From NCBI GenBank assembly GCA_000720375.1, contig JOAA01000002.1, positions 124,001-188,000 of the forward strand: DNA of 64,000 bases, in the 5' to 3' direction. Positions within the stretch are counted from its first letter, which is position 1, and every line of letters begins with the position of its first letter. This document shows positions 44,314 to 51,822 of the stretch, piece by piece. A program made the position numbers and the translations under genes. Under the pieces are notes generated by a model, which saw nothing but the letters and a program-made list of their open reading frames with translations, did no database searches and was not told the origin of the DNA. Source of the DNA: Rhodococcus rhodnii. Lineage in GTDB: Bacteria; Actinomycetota; Actinomycetes; Mycobacteriales; Pseudonocardiaceae.

Positions 44314-45240
44314 TTGCTCGCCGCTGGACTGCCGGACAAGGTCGCGTCGCACGCCGATCTCCCAGCCGAGGTGACGATCTGGGAGGTCGGCCCGCGCGAC
44401 GGGCTGCAGAACGAGAAGTCCGTTGTGGACCTCGACGTCAAGCTGGAGTTCATCGACCGGCTCGGCGACGCCGGTCTGCGCACGATCGAGGCGACGAGTT
44501 TCGTGCACCCGAAATGGGTGCCGCAACTGGCCGACGCGGCGGATCTGCTCGCCGGACTGTCCAAACGCGACGGTGTGCGCTACCCGGTGCTCGTGCCGAA
44601 CGAGCGCGGCCTTGACCGTGCGTTGGAAGCCGGCGTCACGCACATCGCGATCTTCGCCAGCGCCACCGAGACCTTCGCGCAGAAGAACCTGAACCGCACG
44701 CTGGACAGCCAGTTCGAAATGTTCGACCCGGTGGTCAGCCGGGCGCGGGCGGCGGGCTTGGAGGTCCGCGGCTACCTGTCGATGGTGTTCGGCGACCAGT
44801 GGGAAGGCCCGGTGCCCGTCGACCAGGTGGGCACGGTCGGACGCCGCCTGCTGGACATGGGCTGCTCACAGCTGTCCCTCGGCGACACCATCGGCGTCGC
44901 GACACCAGGCCAGGTCGAAGCCGTCATCCGAGCCTTCGGTTCGCCGGACGTCCTTGCCGTGCATTTCCATGACACGTACGGACAGGCGCTCGCCAACACC
45001 CTCGCGGCGCTCCAGTGTGGAGTGTCCACGGTGGATGCGTCGGCCGGTGGCCTCGGCGGTTGCCCGTACGCCGAATCGGCCACCGGCAACCTGGCGACCG
45101 AGGACCTGGTCTGGATGCTGGACGGCCTGGGCCTGTCCCACGGCGTCGACCTGAACAAACTCGCCGACACGAGCGCGTGGATGGCGACCCGGCTGGGCAG
45201 GCCGAGCCCTTCCCGGGTTGTCCAGGCGCTGCGGGGCTGA
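44314..45240 (+). CDS. Hydroxymethylglutaryl-CoA lyase
   Basis: The 308-aa enzyme splits HMG-CoA into acetoacetate and acetyl-CoA, the last step of leucine breakdown. The (beta-alpha)8 barrel has EVGPRDGLQNEK at the first strand with the metal and substrate Arg, then EATSFVHPKWVPQL, HFHDTYGQALAN with the metal-binding His pair, and the catalytic Cys in GGLGGCPYA. The TTG start lies 2 bp after the PH-domain gene. It fits the neighbouring carboxylase genes in branched-chain acyl-CoA metabolism. Confidence 0.94.
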   Translation: MLAAGLPDKVASHADLPAEVTIWEVGPRDGLQNEKSVVDLDVKLEFIDRLGDAGLRTIEATSFVHPKWVPQLADAADLLAGLSKRDGVRYPVLVPNERGLDRALEAGVTHIAIFASATETFAQKNLNRTLDSQFEMFDPVVSRARAAGLEVRGYLSMVFGDQWEGPVPVDQVGTVGRRLLDMGCSQLSLGDTIGVATPGQVEAVIRAFGSPDVLAVHFHDTYGQALANTLAALQCGVSTVDASAGGLGGCPYAESATGNLATEDLVWMLDGLGLSHGVDLNKLADTSAWMATRLGRPSPSRVVQALRG

Positions 45241-45254
45241 CACCCTTCGTCGGC

Positions 45255-45824
45255 ATGCGTGTCGTCGAGCTGACTGAGAAGACCTGGCCCGCGCAGGAAC
45301 GGCTCTTCGGTCCACGAGGCGCGGCCGAGGGCTGTTGGTGCATGTTCTTCCGCCTGCCCAACGCCGATTTCCGGCAGGGCAGTGGCGAGCCCAACCGGCG
45401 TGCGGCCCGCAAGCTCGCTGAATCGAGCGAACCGGTCGGGCTGCTCGCGATGGAAGGCGACGACGCGGTCGGCTGGGTGGCGGTCGCGCCTCGATCGGTG
45501 TACCGGCGCCTGGACCGTTCCAAGGTCGCCGCGCCCCCGGATCCCGATGAGGACCTCACGGGCGTTTGGTCCGTAACGTGCTTTTTCATCCACCGGACCG
45601 CGCGCCGCAAAGGCGTCGGCGCTGAACTCCTGCAGGCGGCGATCAAGTACGCCACCAGGAAAGGCGCCAAGACCATCGAGGCCTATCCGGTCGACACCAA
45701 AGGCGGCAAGGCCAGCTCCGGCGAGCTGTACCACGGCACCCTCTCGATGTTCCTGGACGCGGGGTTCATGCTGGTGGAGCACCGTGGCGTGCGGCGCGCA
45801 CTGGTCCGCAAACCCGTGGGATGA
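45255..45824 (+). CDS. GNAT family N-acetyltransferase
   Basis: A 189-aa acetyltransferase. LTEKTWPAQERLF and the Cys/Trp-rich GCWCMFFRLP open the fold; AVGWVAVAPR is the central strand; CFFIHRTARRKGVGAELLQ is the CoA loop; and KTIEAYPVD with YHGTLSMFLDAGF close the domain. The type with GCWCM... is widespread in actinobacteria and of unknown substrate. ATG start 14 bp after the lyase. Confidence 0.88.
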   Translation: MRVVELTEKTWPAQERLFGPRGAAEGCWCMFFRLPNADFRQGSGEPNRRAARKLAESSEPVGLLAMEGDDAVGWVAVAPRSVYRRLDRSKVAAPPDPDEDLTGVWSVTCFFIHRTARRKGVGAELLQAAIKYATRKGAKTIEAYPVDTKGGKASSGELYHGTLSMFLDAGFMLVEHRGVRRALVRKPVG

Positions 45825-45901
45825 CTGGCGGAACCAGATCGCGGCGCTGCGCGTCCAACGCGTGACCGGGCATGTATGCCGAGGCGCAACCGGAGGTGGC
45901 C

Positions 45902-46348
45902 GTGGCTTCCGATCATCGGGCGCAGGTTGACGAACTGCTGGCCGACTACCGGCGCAGCCGCGAACAGCTCGCGTCCATGCAACAGACCCTCGCGGCCATC
46001 AACGAATCCGTTACCAGCTCGGACGGCACGGTCGTGGCGACGGTCGGCGGACGCGGCACGCTCACCGACCTGACCTTCTCCGACGACGCCTACATCCGGC
46101 ACCGGCCGTCTGACCTGGCGAAACTCGTGCTCCGGACGGTCGCGGCGGCGGTGACCAAGGCCTCCGAGACCGCGAATCGGACCGTCAGCCCGTTGCTTCC
46201 CGTGCAGACCGATCCCGCCGCGCTGCTGGCCGGACGCGCCGACCTCACGGAGGCCGAGGTGGCGCCCAAGCGACCGCCGCGACGACCCGTTGAAGACGAC
46301 AGCTTCGAGGACGTGAGCTGGCTGGACAACCCGAGGAGGACGGTGTGA
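45902..46348 (+). CDS. YbaB/EbfC-family protein, first gene of the ESX/TNT operon
   Basis: A 148-aa protein with a helix (VDELLADYRRSREQLASMQQ) and the YbaB-like strand pattern SSDGTVVATVGGRGTLTDL, then a second helix. In actinobacteria such YbaB-like proteins commonly stand at the head of WXG100-gene clusters. The GTG at 45902 has GGAGG at 45892-45896; the ATG at 45872 is in frame but has no such site. The stop overlaps the next start (GTG 46345). Its role in this context is not known; perhaps a chaperone-like or nucleoid function. Confidence 0.82.
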   Translation: MASDHRAQVDELLADYRRSREQLASMQQTLAAINESVTSSDGTVVATVGGRGTLTDLTFSDDAYIRHRPSDLAKLVLRTVAAAVTKASETANRTVSPLLPVQTDPAALLAGRADLTEAEVAPKRPPRRPVEDDSFEDVSWLDNPRRTV

Positions 46349-46656
46349 AGGACGGCTTTCTCACCGACTACGAGCGGCTGAGCCGGCACGCGGGCGAGTT
46401 CGGCGGCCTCGCCGACCGGGTCTCGTCCATCGCGGGTGAGCTCAACCGAACGCTCGACTCGCTCGGTCAGCCATGGGGGAGGGACGAAGTGGGCCAGAGC
46501 TTCTTGAAGATCTACTCCGGACCGTCCAGTGAGACGCGCGGAGGCCTTGACGCGGCGCCCGGTCAGCTGCGCGACATGGGCGACCGGCTCAAGGCGATGG
46601 CACAGGCCTACCGCGACGTCGAGAAGTCCGTCGCCGACGGCTTTGGCAAGGCCTGA
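46345..46656 (+). CDS. WXG100-like ESX protein
   Basis: A 103-aa helical-hairpin protein. Two long helices flank the turn LGQPWGRDEVGQSF, which is a WxG-type turn (W-G plus the following acidic residue). Length and layout match the WXG100 superfamily of ESX substrates or partners. The GTG start overlaps the YbaB-like gene, and the toxin gene follows after 1 bp. By analogy it should pair with the N-terminal helical domain of the toxin. Confidence 0.84.
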   Translation: MKDGFLTDYERLSRHAGEFGGLADRVSSIAGELNRTLDSLGQPWGRDEVGQSFLKIYSGPSSETRGGLDAAPGQLRDMGDRLKAMAQAYRDVEKSVADGFGKA

Positions 46657-46657
46657 C

Positions 46658-48913
46658 ATGGGCATCGAGCTACCCGCGGACCTCGCTGACGTCGCGGCGC
46701 GAACCGGCGTCAAGTGGCCGGCCGCCGACGAGGACAAGATGCGCGAAGTCGCGCAGGCCTGGCGGGACACCGGCCAGAAGATCACCACGCTGATCAGCGA
46801 AGCCGACACCACCGCACGCGCCGCGCTGAGCACGACCGAAGGCGCGAGCGCGGATTCGGCACGGCGGCACTGGGGCACGTTCGTGCAGCCGGACACCGGG
46901 CACCTGACCAGGATCGCCAAGGGGTGTACGGCGAACGCGGACAAACTGGACCACGCCGCCAACCAGATCGGCGAGGCCAAACTCGCGATCGTCCGCGAGC
47001 TGACGCCGTTGGCCAAGAACATCAACGTCGCTCAGCACGCCGCACAAGCCGGCGACCACACTGCCTTACTGGGCCTGGACACCGCGATCAAAGGCGTCGC
47101 GGCCAACATCGCCAACGTCCAGTCCACTTTGGTCACCGCGGTCCAGCCGGCCAGCGGCGTGGTGATGGACACGGTCGAGCCGATCGTGTCCACGAATCCC
47201 GGCGGGCACGGCCAGAACCTGCTCGCGCCTGTGACGAACCTGGTGGAGGGCGGCGGTCATGGGCCTGGTCTGGTCCCGGCCGTTGCTGATGCGGTGCCTG
47301 GTGTGGTGAATCCGGGTGGGCATGGCCAGAGCTTGCTTGCGCCTGTGACGGATCTGGTGGATGGCGCCGGTCATGGGTCTGGCTTGGTCCCGGCCGTTGC
47401 TGATGCGGTGCCCGGCGTGGTGAACCCGGGTGGGCAAGGTCCAGGCCTGGTTCCGCCCGTCTCGGATGTCGTGCCTGGCGTGGGGAATCCCGGAGGTCAG
47501 CACGGCCCAGGCGTGCTCCCGCCCGTCGCGGACGTCGTGCCCGGCGTGGTCAACCCGATCGTCGACGCGGTGCCTGGCGTGGGCCACCAACCTGGCGTGC
47601 TCCCGCCGTCGGCCGTGATACCTCCTGGCCATGCCGGTGACTTCGGACCTGGCGGTTCCGCAGGTCCCGGCCTTCCTGGCGGTCCGGGGCATCCGGCACC
47701 GCCCACTCAGCCACCAGGCGGGTACGGACCCGGCGTCCAGGTACCGGACCCTGCGACAGGCCCGATACCCATCGGTCGCGACGCACCCACACCACCGACA
47801 GGGATTCCGGCGCGTCCTGATCACGGCGTGCACCTCGCTGGCGCGTCGGCTCTTCTGGACGCACCTGCGCCACAACAGGCACCAGCCCAAGCATCACCCG
47901 CGGTCCCAGCGCAGCCTCTGGCGAACCAGCCGCCGGCCGCTCCCGCATCTCCGTTCGCAGGCGGCACAGCACCGCCGCCACCGCAAGCCCCACCAGCCGC
48001 GCCTGTGCCGCCACCGCAGGCAGCTTCCGGCCAGCCCGCCGCGCAGGCACCGCCGCAGCCTCAGCAACAGCAGGCCGCACGTGGGCCGGTTCCATTCGCG
48101 GTGACGGCCGAGCCTGCGCGACAGCACGCCGTGATGGCCGCGTCCGTGCCGCAGAGCCCGCAGAACCAAGACCAGGATCAGGAATCCCTGATCGCGCTGT
48201 GGCTGGTCCGGATGTTCCCGATTGGACACATGCCGGTCGCCACCGACCGCCCGGCGCGCCAGCTCCCGCCGCCACCGGTCGAATTCGACTACGCCGCGGG
48301 CATGCGGTTCGAGCCGAACGACCATCCCCAGGCTGATCTGATCGACGACGCGGAAGCGTTGGCGTGGGCCGTCGAAGGCGGCGACGCGGTCACCTCTGGG
48401 CCGCCCGCACCGGCCGACGAGATCACCAACGACCACGATCCCCTTGCCGGGCAGAACGAACGTGACTGGGCGCGCCGATTCGTCGTGCGCGCGGGTCACG
48501 GACGGGACACTTTGGACACCGAGTACGCCTGGCCACCCAGCGAACTGTTCCCCGAAGGCGCCACGGCACCGGGCGAGCCCGAAGTGCTCGAACCGGGCAC
48601 GGTCGTCGACCGGTTCGGCACGCCTGACGGCCGCGTCTTCGCTGCCGCGGACACCTCGTTCGCGCAACGCTCGTTGCCGCCTTCGCACGTCTACGCCGAG
48701 TACCGCCGGTACCGCGTGCTCAAGCCGCTTCCGGTGTGGCGCGGTATTTCCGCCGCATGGTTCGGCCAGACCGGCGGTGGCGTGCGCTATCGGACCACTC
48801 ATCCGGCGCTCGACCTGATCGCGCTCGGCTACCTCGCCGAGGACATCAGCACCGAGGACATCAGCACCGAGGAAATCAGCACCGGGGAATCAGCACGAGG
48901 AGACAGTTCATGA
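46658..48913 (+). CDS. ESX-type polymorphic toxin with C-terminal TNT (NAD+ glycohydrolase) domain
   Basis: A 751-aa secreted-toxin-type protein. Residues 1-170 form an all-helical domain (GVKWPAADEDKMREVAQAW, SADSARRHWG) of the WXG100/CpnT N-terminal type. Residues 180-305 are Gly/Val/Pro repeats, then a long Pro/Ala/Gln linker (to about 530). The C-terminal TNT domain (about 622-727) shows VVDRFGTPDGR (D651-R655), FAQRSLPP, YRVLKPLPV and WFGQTGGG (W701-Q704), the pattern of the tuberculosis necrotizing toxin that hydrolyses NAD+. At Y682-V687 the sequence is YRRYRV where CpnT has a His (H792, from memory). The tail after 727 is a 5-residue repeat. ATG one base after the WXG100 gene; the next gene overlaps its stop (ATGA). 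Confidence 0.93.
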   Translation: MGIELPADLADVAARTGVKWPAADEDKMREVAQAWRDTGQKITTLISEADTTARAALSTTEGASADSARRHWGTFVQPDTGHLTRIAKGCTANADKLDHAANQIGEAKLAIVRELTPLAKNINVAQHAAQAGDHTALLGLDTAIKGVAANIANVQSTLVTAVQPASGVVMDTVEPIVSTNPGGHGQNLLAPVTNLVEGGGHGPGLVPAVADAVPGVVNPGGHGQSLLAPVTDLVDGAGHGSGLVPAVADAVPGVVNPGGQGPGLVPPVSDVVPGVGNPGGQHGPGVLPPVADVVPGVVNPIVDAVPGVGHQPGVLPPSAVIPPGHAGDFGPGGSAGPGLPGGPGHPAPPTQPPGGYGPGVQVPDPATGPIPIGRDAPTPPTGIPARPDHGVHLAGASALLDAPAPQQAPAQASPAVPAQPLANQPPAAPASPFAGGTAPPPPQAPPAAPVPPPQAASGQPAAQAPPQPQQQQAARGPVPFAVTAEPARQHAVMAASVPQSPQNQDQDQESLIALWLVRMFPIGHMPVATDRPARQLPPPPVEFDYAAGMRFEPNDHPQADLIDDAEALAWAVEGGDAVTSGPPAPADEITNDHDPLAGQNERDWARRFVVRAGHGRDTLDTEYAWPPSELFPEGATAPGEPEVLEPGTVVDRFGTPDGRVFAAADTSFAQRSLPPSHVYAEYRRYRVLKPLPVWRGISAAWFGQTGGGVRYRTTHPALDLIALGYLAEDISTEDISTEEISTGESARGDSS
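47195..47422 (+). repeat. 114-bp in-gene tandem repeat in the toxin stalk
   Basis: Two in-frame 38-residue units, 47195-47308 and 47309-47422, each beginning NPGGHGQ and ending ADAVPGVV, followed by shorter decayed units (VPGVGNPGG, VPGVVNP). The second unit uses visibly more A/T-ending codons than the surrounding gene. Confidence 0.85.
48839..48883 (+). repeat. 15-bp in-frame repeat at the toxin C-terminus
   Basis: GAGGACATCAGCACC is present at 48839-48853 and 48854-48868, with a third copy at 48869 differing by one base; they encode a repeated EDIST that follows the TNT domain. Confidence 0.88.
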
Positions 48914-49188
48914 AGGCTGAGTCGATCGTCGGCTGGCTCGGCGCCGTCGGCATCCCTGAGGAGCTCGTGTCGGTCGGCACCGAAGCCGACAACGCCTGGT
49001 GCCTGATCCGGTCCGACGAACCCGACGAGCACGGCATGGTCAGCTGGGAAGTCTTCTGGCGCGAGCAGGGCAACCGCTACGACTGGGCCCGGTTCACCAA
49101 CGAACAGGTCGCGTGCCACTACCTGTTCGGCAGACTGACCTGGGCCCAAGTCGCGCGCGGCGCAGTCGGGGTGATCAAAGCAGATTAG
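48910..49188 (+). CDS. Probable TNT immunity protein
   Basis: A 92-aa acidic protein (WLGAVGIPEELVSVGTEAD, YDWARFTNEQVACHYL, LTWAQVARG) whose ATG overlaps the toxin stop by 4 bp (ATGA). Small acidic genes directly after TNT-domain toxins are their immunity factors in actinobacteria; M. tuberculosis IFT is a larger example. No signal peptide is present, so it acts in the cytosol, as expected for neutralising an intracellular NADase. Family-level identity is inferred from position; the two stops at the 3' end share TTAG with the convergent lipoprotein gene. Confidence 0.78.
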   Translation: MKAESIVGWLGAVGIPEELVSVGTEADNAWCLIRSDEPDEHGMVSWEVFWREQGNRYDWARFTNEQVACHYLFGRLTWAQVARGAVGVIKAD

Positions 49189-50102
49189 AAGGGCGGCACG
49201 TCGGAGGTCGACGCGTTGCCGAGCGTCGATTTCTCCAGGCTGATCCGCCAGTCCGACTTCTGGTCGAAGGTCTGGTCGAACTTCTCGTAGCCGCAGTCGC
49301 GGGTGAACCCCTTGCGGCCGTCGTCCCAGTCCTCACCGGTCTTGAAGTACACCTGGTACGTACCCGAGATGCCGGTCAGCGTCGCCTCGGACGAGGCGTG
49401 GACGTAGATCATCGCCTGTGGTTTGGCCGGATCTCCGCTTGTCACAACGGAAATCGCCACATCGCTGGCGGCGGCGTTCTGGATCTTCAACCGGCCGCGG
49501 CCCCGCGGCCCGACCTTGAGCAGCACTTTTCCGTTGGCAGCACGGCGATTCTGCTCGGCGGGCTTGGGCGGCGCGGGTGCCGGGACGAAGCTGCCGAACT
49601 GGAACCCGGCCGTGGCCAGTGCCGTGAAGTCGGCCTTCCTGGACCGCACCGAGGCGTTCACATTCTCTTTGGCCGCAGGCAATTGCGGCTCGGCGATGCC
49701 GCAGCTGTTCTGCTTCGGCTGCGACGTGACGTCCGCGTTGCGGGTCGCCAGTGCCGTGGAGCTCAAGGCGTTGTGCAGTGACCGATGCGCGCTGGCCACG
49801 GCCGTCGGTGGGAGAAGTTCGCCGAGCTTGCTGCCCTCGGTCTCGGCGACTTGGGCGAGTGCGCTTCGCGCCTCTTGCAACGCTTCCACCGTGCCCGCGG
49901 CCTGGACCGCGTTCACGGCGGCGGCCATCGCTTGGTCGGTGGCTGTCAGCGCGGCCTGATATTCCTGTTGTGTCAACGGAACTGGCGTTGACGTGGTCGT
50001 GGTCGGCGGTGGTGCGGTCACCGAGGAGGGCGCCTCCGCACTGCAGGACGCGAGGAGGACACCGGTCGTCAGAACCGTCAGTGCTCGGATCGCGGTGCTC
50101 AC
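49185..50102 (-). CDS. Lipoprotein of unknown function
   Basis: A 305-aa protein with a lipoprotein signal (VLLASCSAE; Cys about residue 20), a Thr/Pro spacer, an Ala-rich helical region (about 45-125), and a C-terminal beta domain. The last 70 residues contain SGTYQVYFKTGEDWDDG, RDCGYEKFDQTF and GNASTSDVPPF, a pattern I know from many uncharacterised secreted proteins of actinobacteria and cyanobacteria. GTG 50102 places the lipobox early; the start at 50150 would give an unusually long n-region. It converges on the immunity gene, with stops sharing TTAG. Confidence 0.78.
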   Translation of the reverse strand: MSTAIRALTVLTTGVLLASCSAEAPSSVTAPPPTTTTSTPVPLTQQEYQAALTATDQAMAAAVNAVQAAGTVEALQEARSALAQVAETEGSKLGELLPPTAVASAHRSLHNALSSTALATRNADVTSQPKQNSCGIAEPQLPAAKENVNASVRSRKADFTALATAGFQFGSFVPAPAPPKPAEQNRRAANGKVLLKVGPRGRGRLKIQNAAASDVAISVVTSGDPAKPQAMIYVHASSEATLTGISGTYQVYFKTGEDWDDGRKGFTRDCGYEKFDQTFDQKSDWRISLEKSTLGNASTSDVPPF

Positions 50103-50198
50103 TCCAGCAATGCTCCGCAAAAGCCGTGGGACCGGTCCCGATCTGGGCAAACCCGAAATTGTCGGACCCCCATGCCATCATCCGAAGCGGGAGGGAAG

Positions 50199-50342
50199 AT
50201 GACTGCCACAACTCTGCACAACGGCGATCTCGCCTTGACATCCATGCGGTTACCCGGCGGCGGCGTGACCGGGGAGGTGGCACGCCGCCAGCCGGACGGC
50301 ACTGGGCTGTGGGTGATCGACCAGCCAGGCCTTGTGGCTTAG
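50199..50342 (+). CDS. 47-aa small protein, possibly a SnoaL/DUF4440-like remnant
   Basis: An ATG at 50199 has a strong GGGAGGGAAG ribosome binding site at 50189. The 47-residue product includes HNGDLALTSMRLPGGGV and ARRQPDGTGLWVIDQPG, resembling the last strands of SnoaL/DUF4440 proteins (…RRQPDGxWxxxIDxPxG). The N-terminal two thirds of that fold are missing. It may be a truncated gene that acquired a good start, or a real small protein. The stop shares TTAG (50339-50342) with the convergent gene. Confidence 0.5.
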   Translation: MTATTLHNGDLALTSMRLPGGGVTGEVARRQPDGTGLWVIDQPGLVA

Positions 50343-51100
50343 CGCGCGAGTTTCTCCAGCGCCGCGTCGTGCAGGTGGCCGTTGGTGGACAGCGCCGTGC
50401 CGCCAAGGAACGTGTCCACGCCCTTGAGGTCGGTGAACCGTCCGCCCGCTTCCTTCACGATGACCCCGATCCCGGCCACGTCCCACGGGTTCACGATCGC
50501 CTCGGCGGCGACGTCGATCACGCCCTCGGCGACCAGGCAGTGCTGCCAGAAGTCGCCGAACGCCCGGGTCTCCCAGCATGCGTCCGCAAGCCGCAGGTAC
50601 GCCTCGCGTGAGTGGTACTCCACCCATGAGCCGAGGTGCGTTGTGGACAGATACGCGTCCGACAAGGAGGTGACGCCAGACACCGACAGCTTTCTGCCAT
50701 CTTCGGCGAAGGCGCCCTCGTTCTCCTCGGCGAACCAGCGCCTGCCCAAAGCGGGTGCGCTGACCACACCGAGGACCGGCTGACCGTCGATCACCAACGA
50801 GATCAACGTCGCCCAGACGGGTACTCCGCGCAGGAAGTTCTTCGTACCGTCGATCGGGTCGACCAACCAGGTCCGGCCCGCGACGACCTCGCCGCCGCGC
50901 TCCTCGCCGGCGATGTGGTCGTCGGGGTGGTGCTCGGTGATCAGTGCACGGATGGCGTCCTCCACGGCCATGTCGGCGTCGGTCACCGGGCTCCGGTCGG
51001 GTTTGTGAGCGACCTTCAGGTCTTGCGCGCGAAAGCGCACCGAGGTGATCTCGTCGGCCGCGTCGGCGAGACGCAACGCGAAGTCAAGGCTGGATGACAC
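50339..51100 (-). CDS. Inositol-monophosphatase family protein, HisN-like
   Basis: A 253-aa Mg-dependent phosphatase. The metal-site motifs are complete: GEERGG, VDPIDGTKNF with WLVDPIDGT, and the C-terminal NPWDVAGIGVIVKEAGG. This branch (GTKNFLRGVPVWATLISL) matches actinobacterial histidinol-phosphatases (HisN) more than true inositol phosphatases, so it may act in histidine synthesis, but there are no other his genes here. It runs opposite to the response regulator at 51125, 24 bp from it. Confidence 0.88.
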   Translation of the reverse strand: MSSSLDFALRLADAADEITSVRFRAQDLKVAHKPDRSPVTDADMAVEDAIRALITEHHPDDHIAGEERGGEVVAGRTWLVDPIDGTKNFLRGVPVWATLISLVIDGQPVLGVVSAPALGRRWFAEENEGAFAEDGRKLSVSGVTSLSDAYLSTTHLGSWVEYHSREAYLRLADACWETRAFGDFWQHCLVAEGVIDVAAEAIVNPWDVAGIGVIVKEAGGRFTDLKGVDTFLGGTALSTNGHLHDAALEKLAR

Positions 51101-51124
51101 ATTCCTGATGTTGCCAGGCCTACA

Positions 51125-51814
51125 GTGGTGACCGTGAGTGTGGTGCTGCTGGCCGAGGACGACTCGGCGATCGCAGACCCGTTGTCGCGCGCTCTGCAGC
51201 GTGAGGGCTACGCCGTGGAGGTCGTCACCGACGGGCTGAGTGCGTTGGAATTCGCCGACGCGGGTCGTGCGGACCTGCTGGTGCTGGACCTCGGGCTGCC
51301 CGGGATGGACGGGCTCGAGGTCTGCAGGCGGCTGCGCTCGTCAGGGCGTGGGCTGCCTGTGCTGATGCTGACCGCACGGGCCGACGAGGTGGACTTCGTC
51401 GTCGGCTTGGACGCGGGCGCGGACGACTACGTGGCCAAGCCGTTCCGGCTCGCCGAACTGCTGGCCCGCATCCGCGCGCTGATGCGTCGCCAGGCACCCG
51501 GCGCGGTCGAGGTCAACGGCGTGAAGATGGACCTGGCGGCCCGTGTGGTCACTGTGGACGATCAGGAGATCACGCTGGCCAACAAGGAGTTCGAGCTGCT
51601 GCGCGTGCTCATCCAGCGCGCCGGGCAGGTCGTCACCCGTGAGGAGATCCTCGCCGAGGTGTGGGACGACGCGCCGGAGCGCAAGACGAGCAAGACCTTG
51701 GACATGCACATGTCCTGGTTGCGCCGCAAGCTCGGCGACATCGGCCCGCGCGGGGCGACCGAACGCCGGATCGCCACGGTCCGTGGCGTCGGTTTCCGGT
51801 TCAACGCCGACTAG
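51125..51814 (+). CDS. OmpR-family response regulator
   Basis: A 229-aa two-component regulator. The receiver domain (1-120) has the acidic pair in LLAEDDSAIAD, the phospho-acceptor Asp in LLVLDLGLPG, and Lys in VAKPFRLAEL. The C-terminal winged helix has NKEFELLRVLIQRAGQVVTREEI, the recognition helix TLDMHMSWLRRKLGD and the terminal VRGVGFRF. Start among GTG 51125, 51128 or 51134 is not certain; homologues often begin at VSVVLLAEDD (51134). The histidine kinase gene follows after 8 bp. Confidence 0.94.
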   Translation: MVTVSVVLLAEDDSAIADPLSRALQREGYAVEVVTDGLSALEFADAGRADLLVLDLGLPGMDGLEVCRRLRSSGRGLPVLMLTARADEVDFVVGLDAGADDYVAKPFRLAELLARIRALMRRQAPGAVEVNGVKMDLAARVVTVDDQEITLANKEFELLRVLIQRAGQVVTREEILAEVWDDAPERKTSKTLDMHMSWLRRKLGDIGPRGATERRIATVRGVGFRFNAD

Positions 51815-51822
51815 GGACACAC

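Noticed and set aside
42903..44564. 553-codon minus-strand frame opposite birA and the PH-domain gene
   Set aside because: Both plus-strand genes are well supported; the antisense frame has no recognisable domain.
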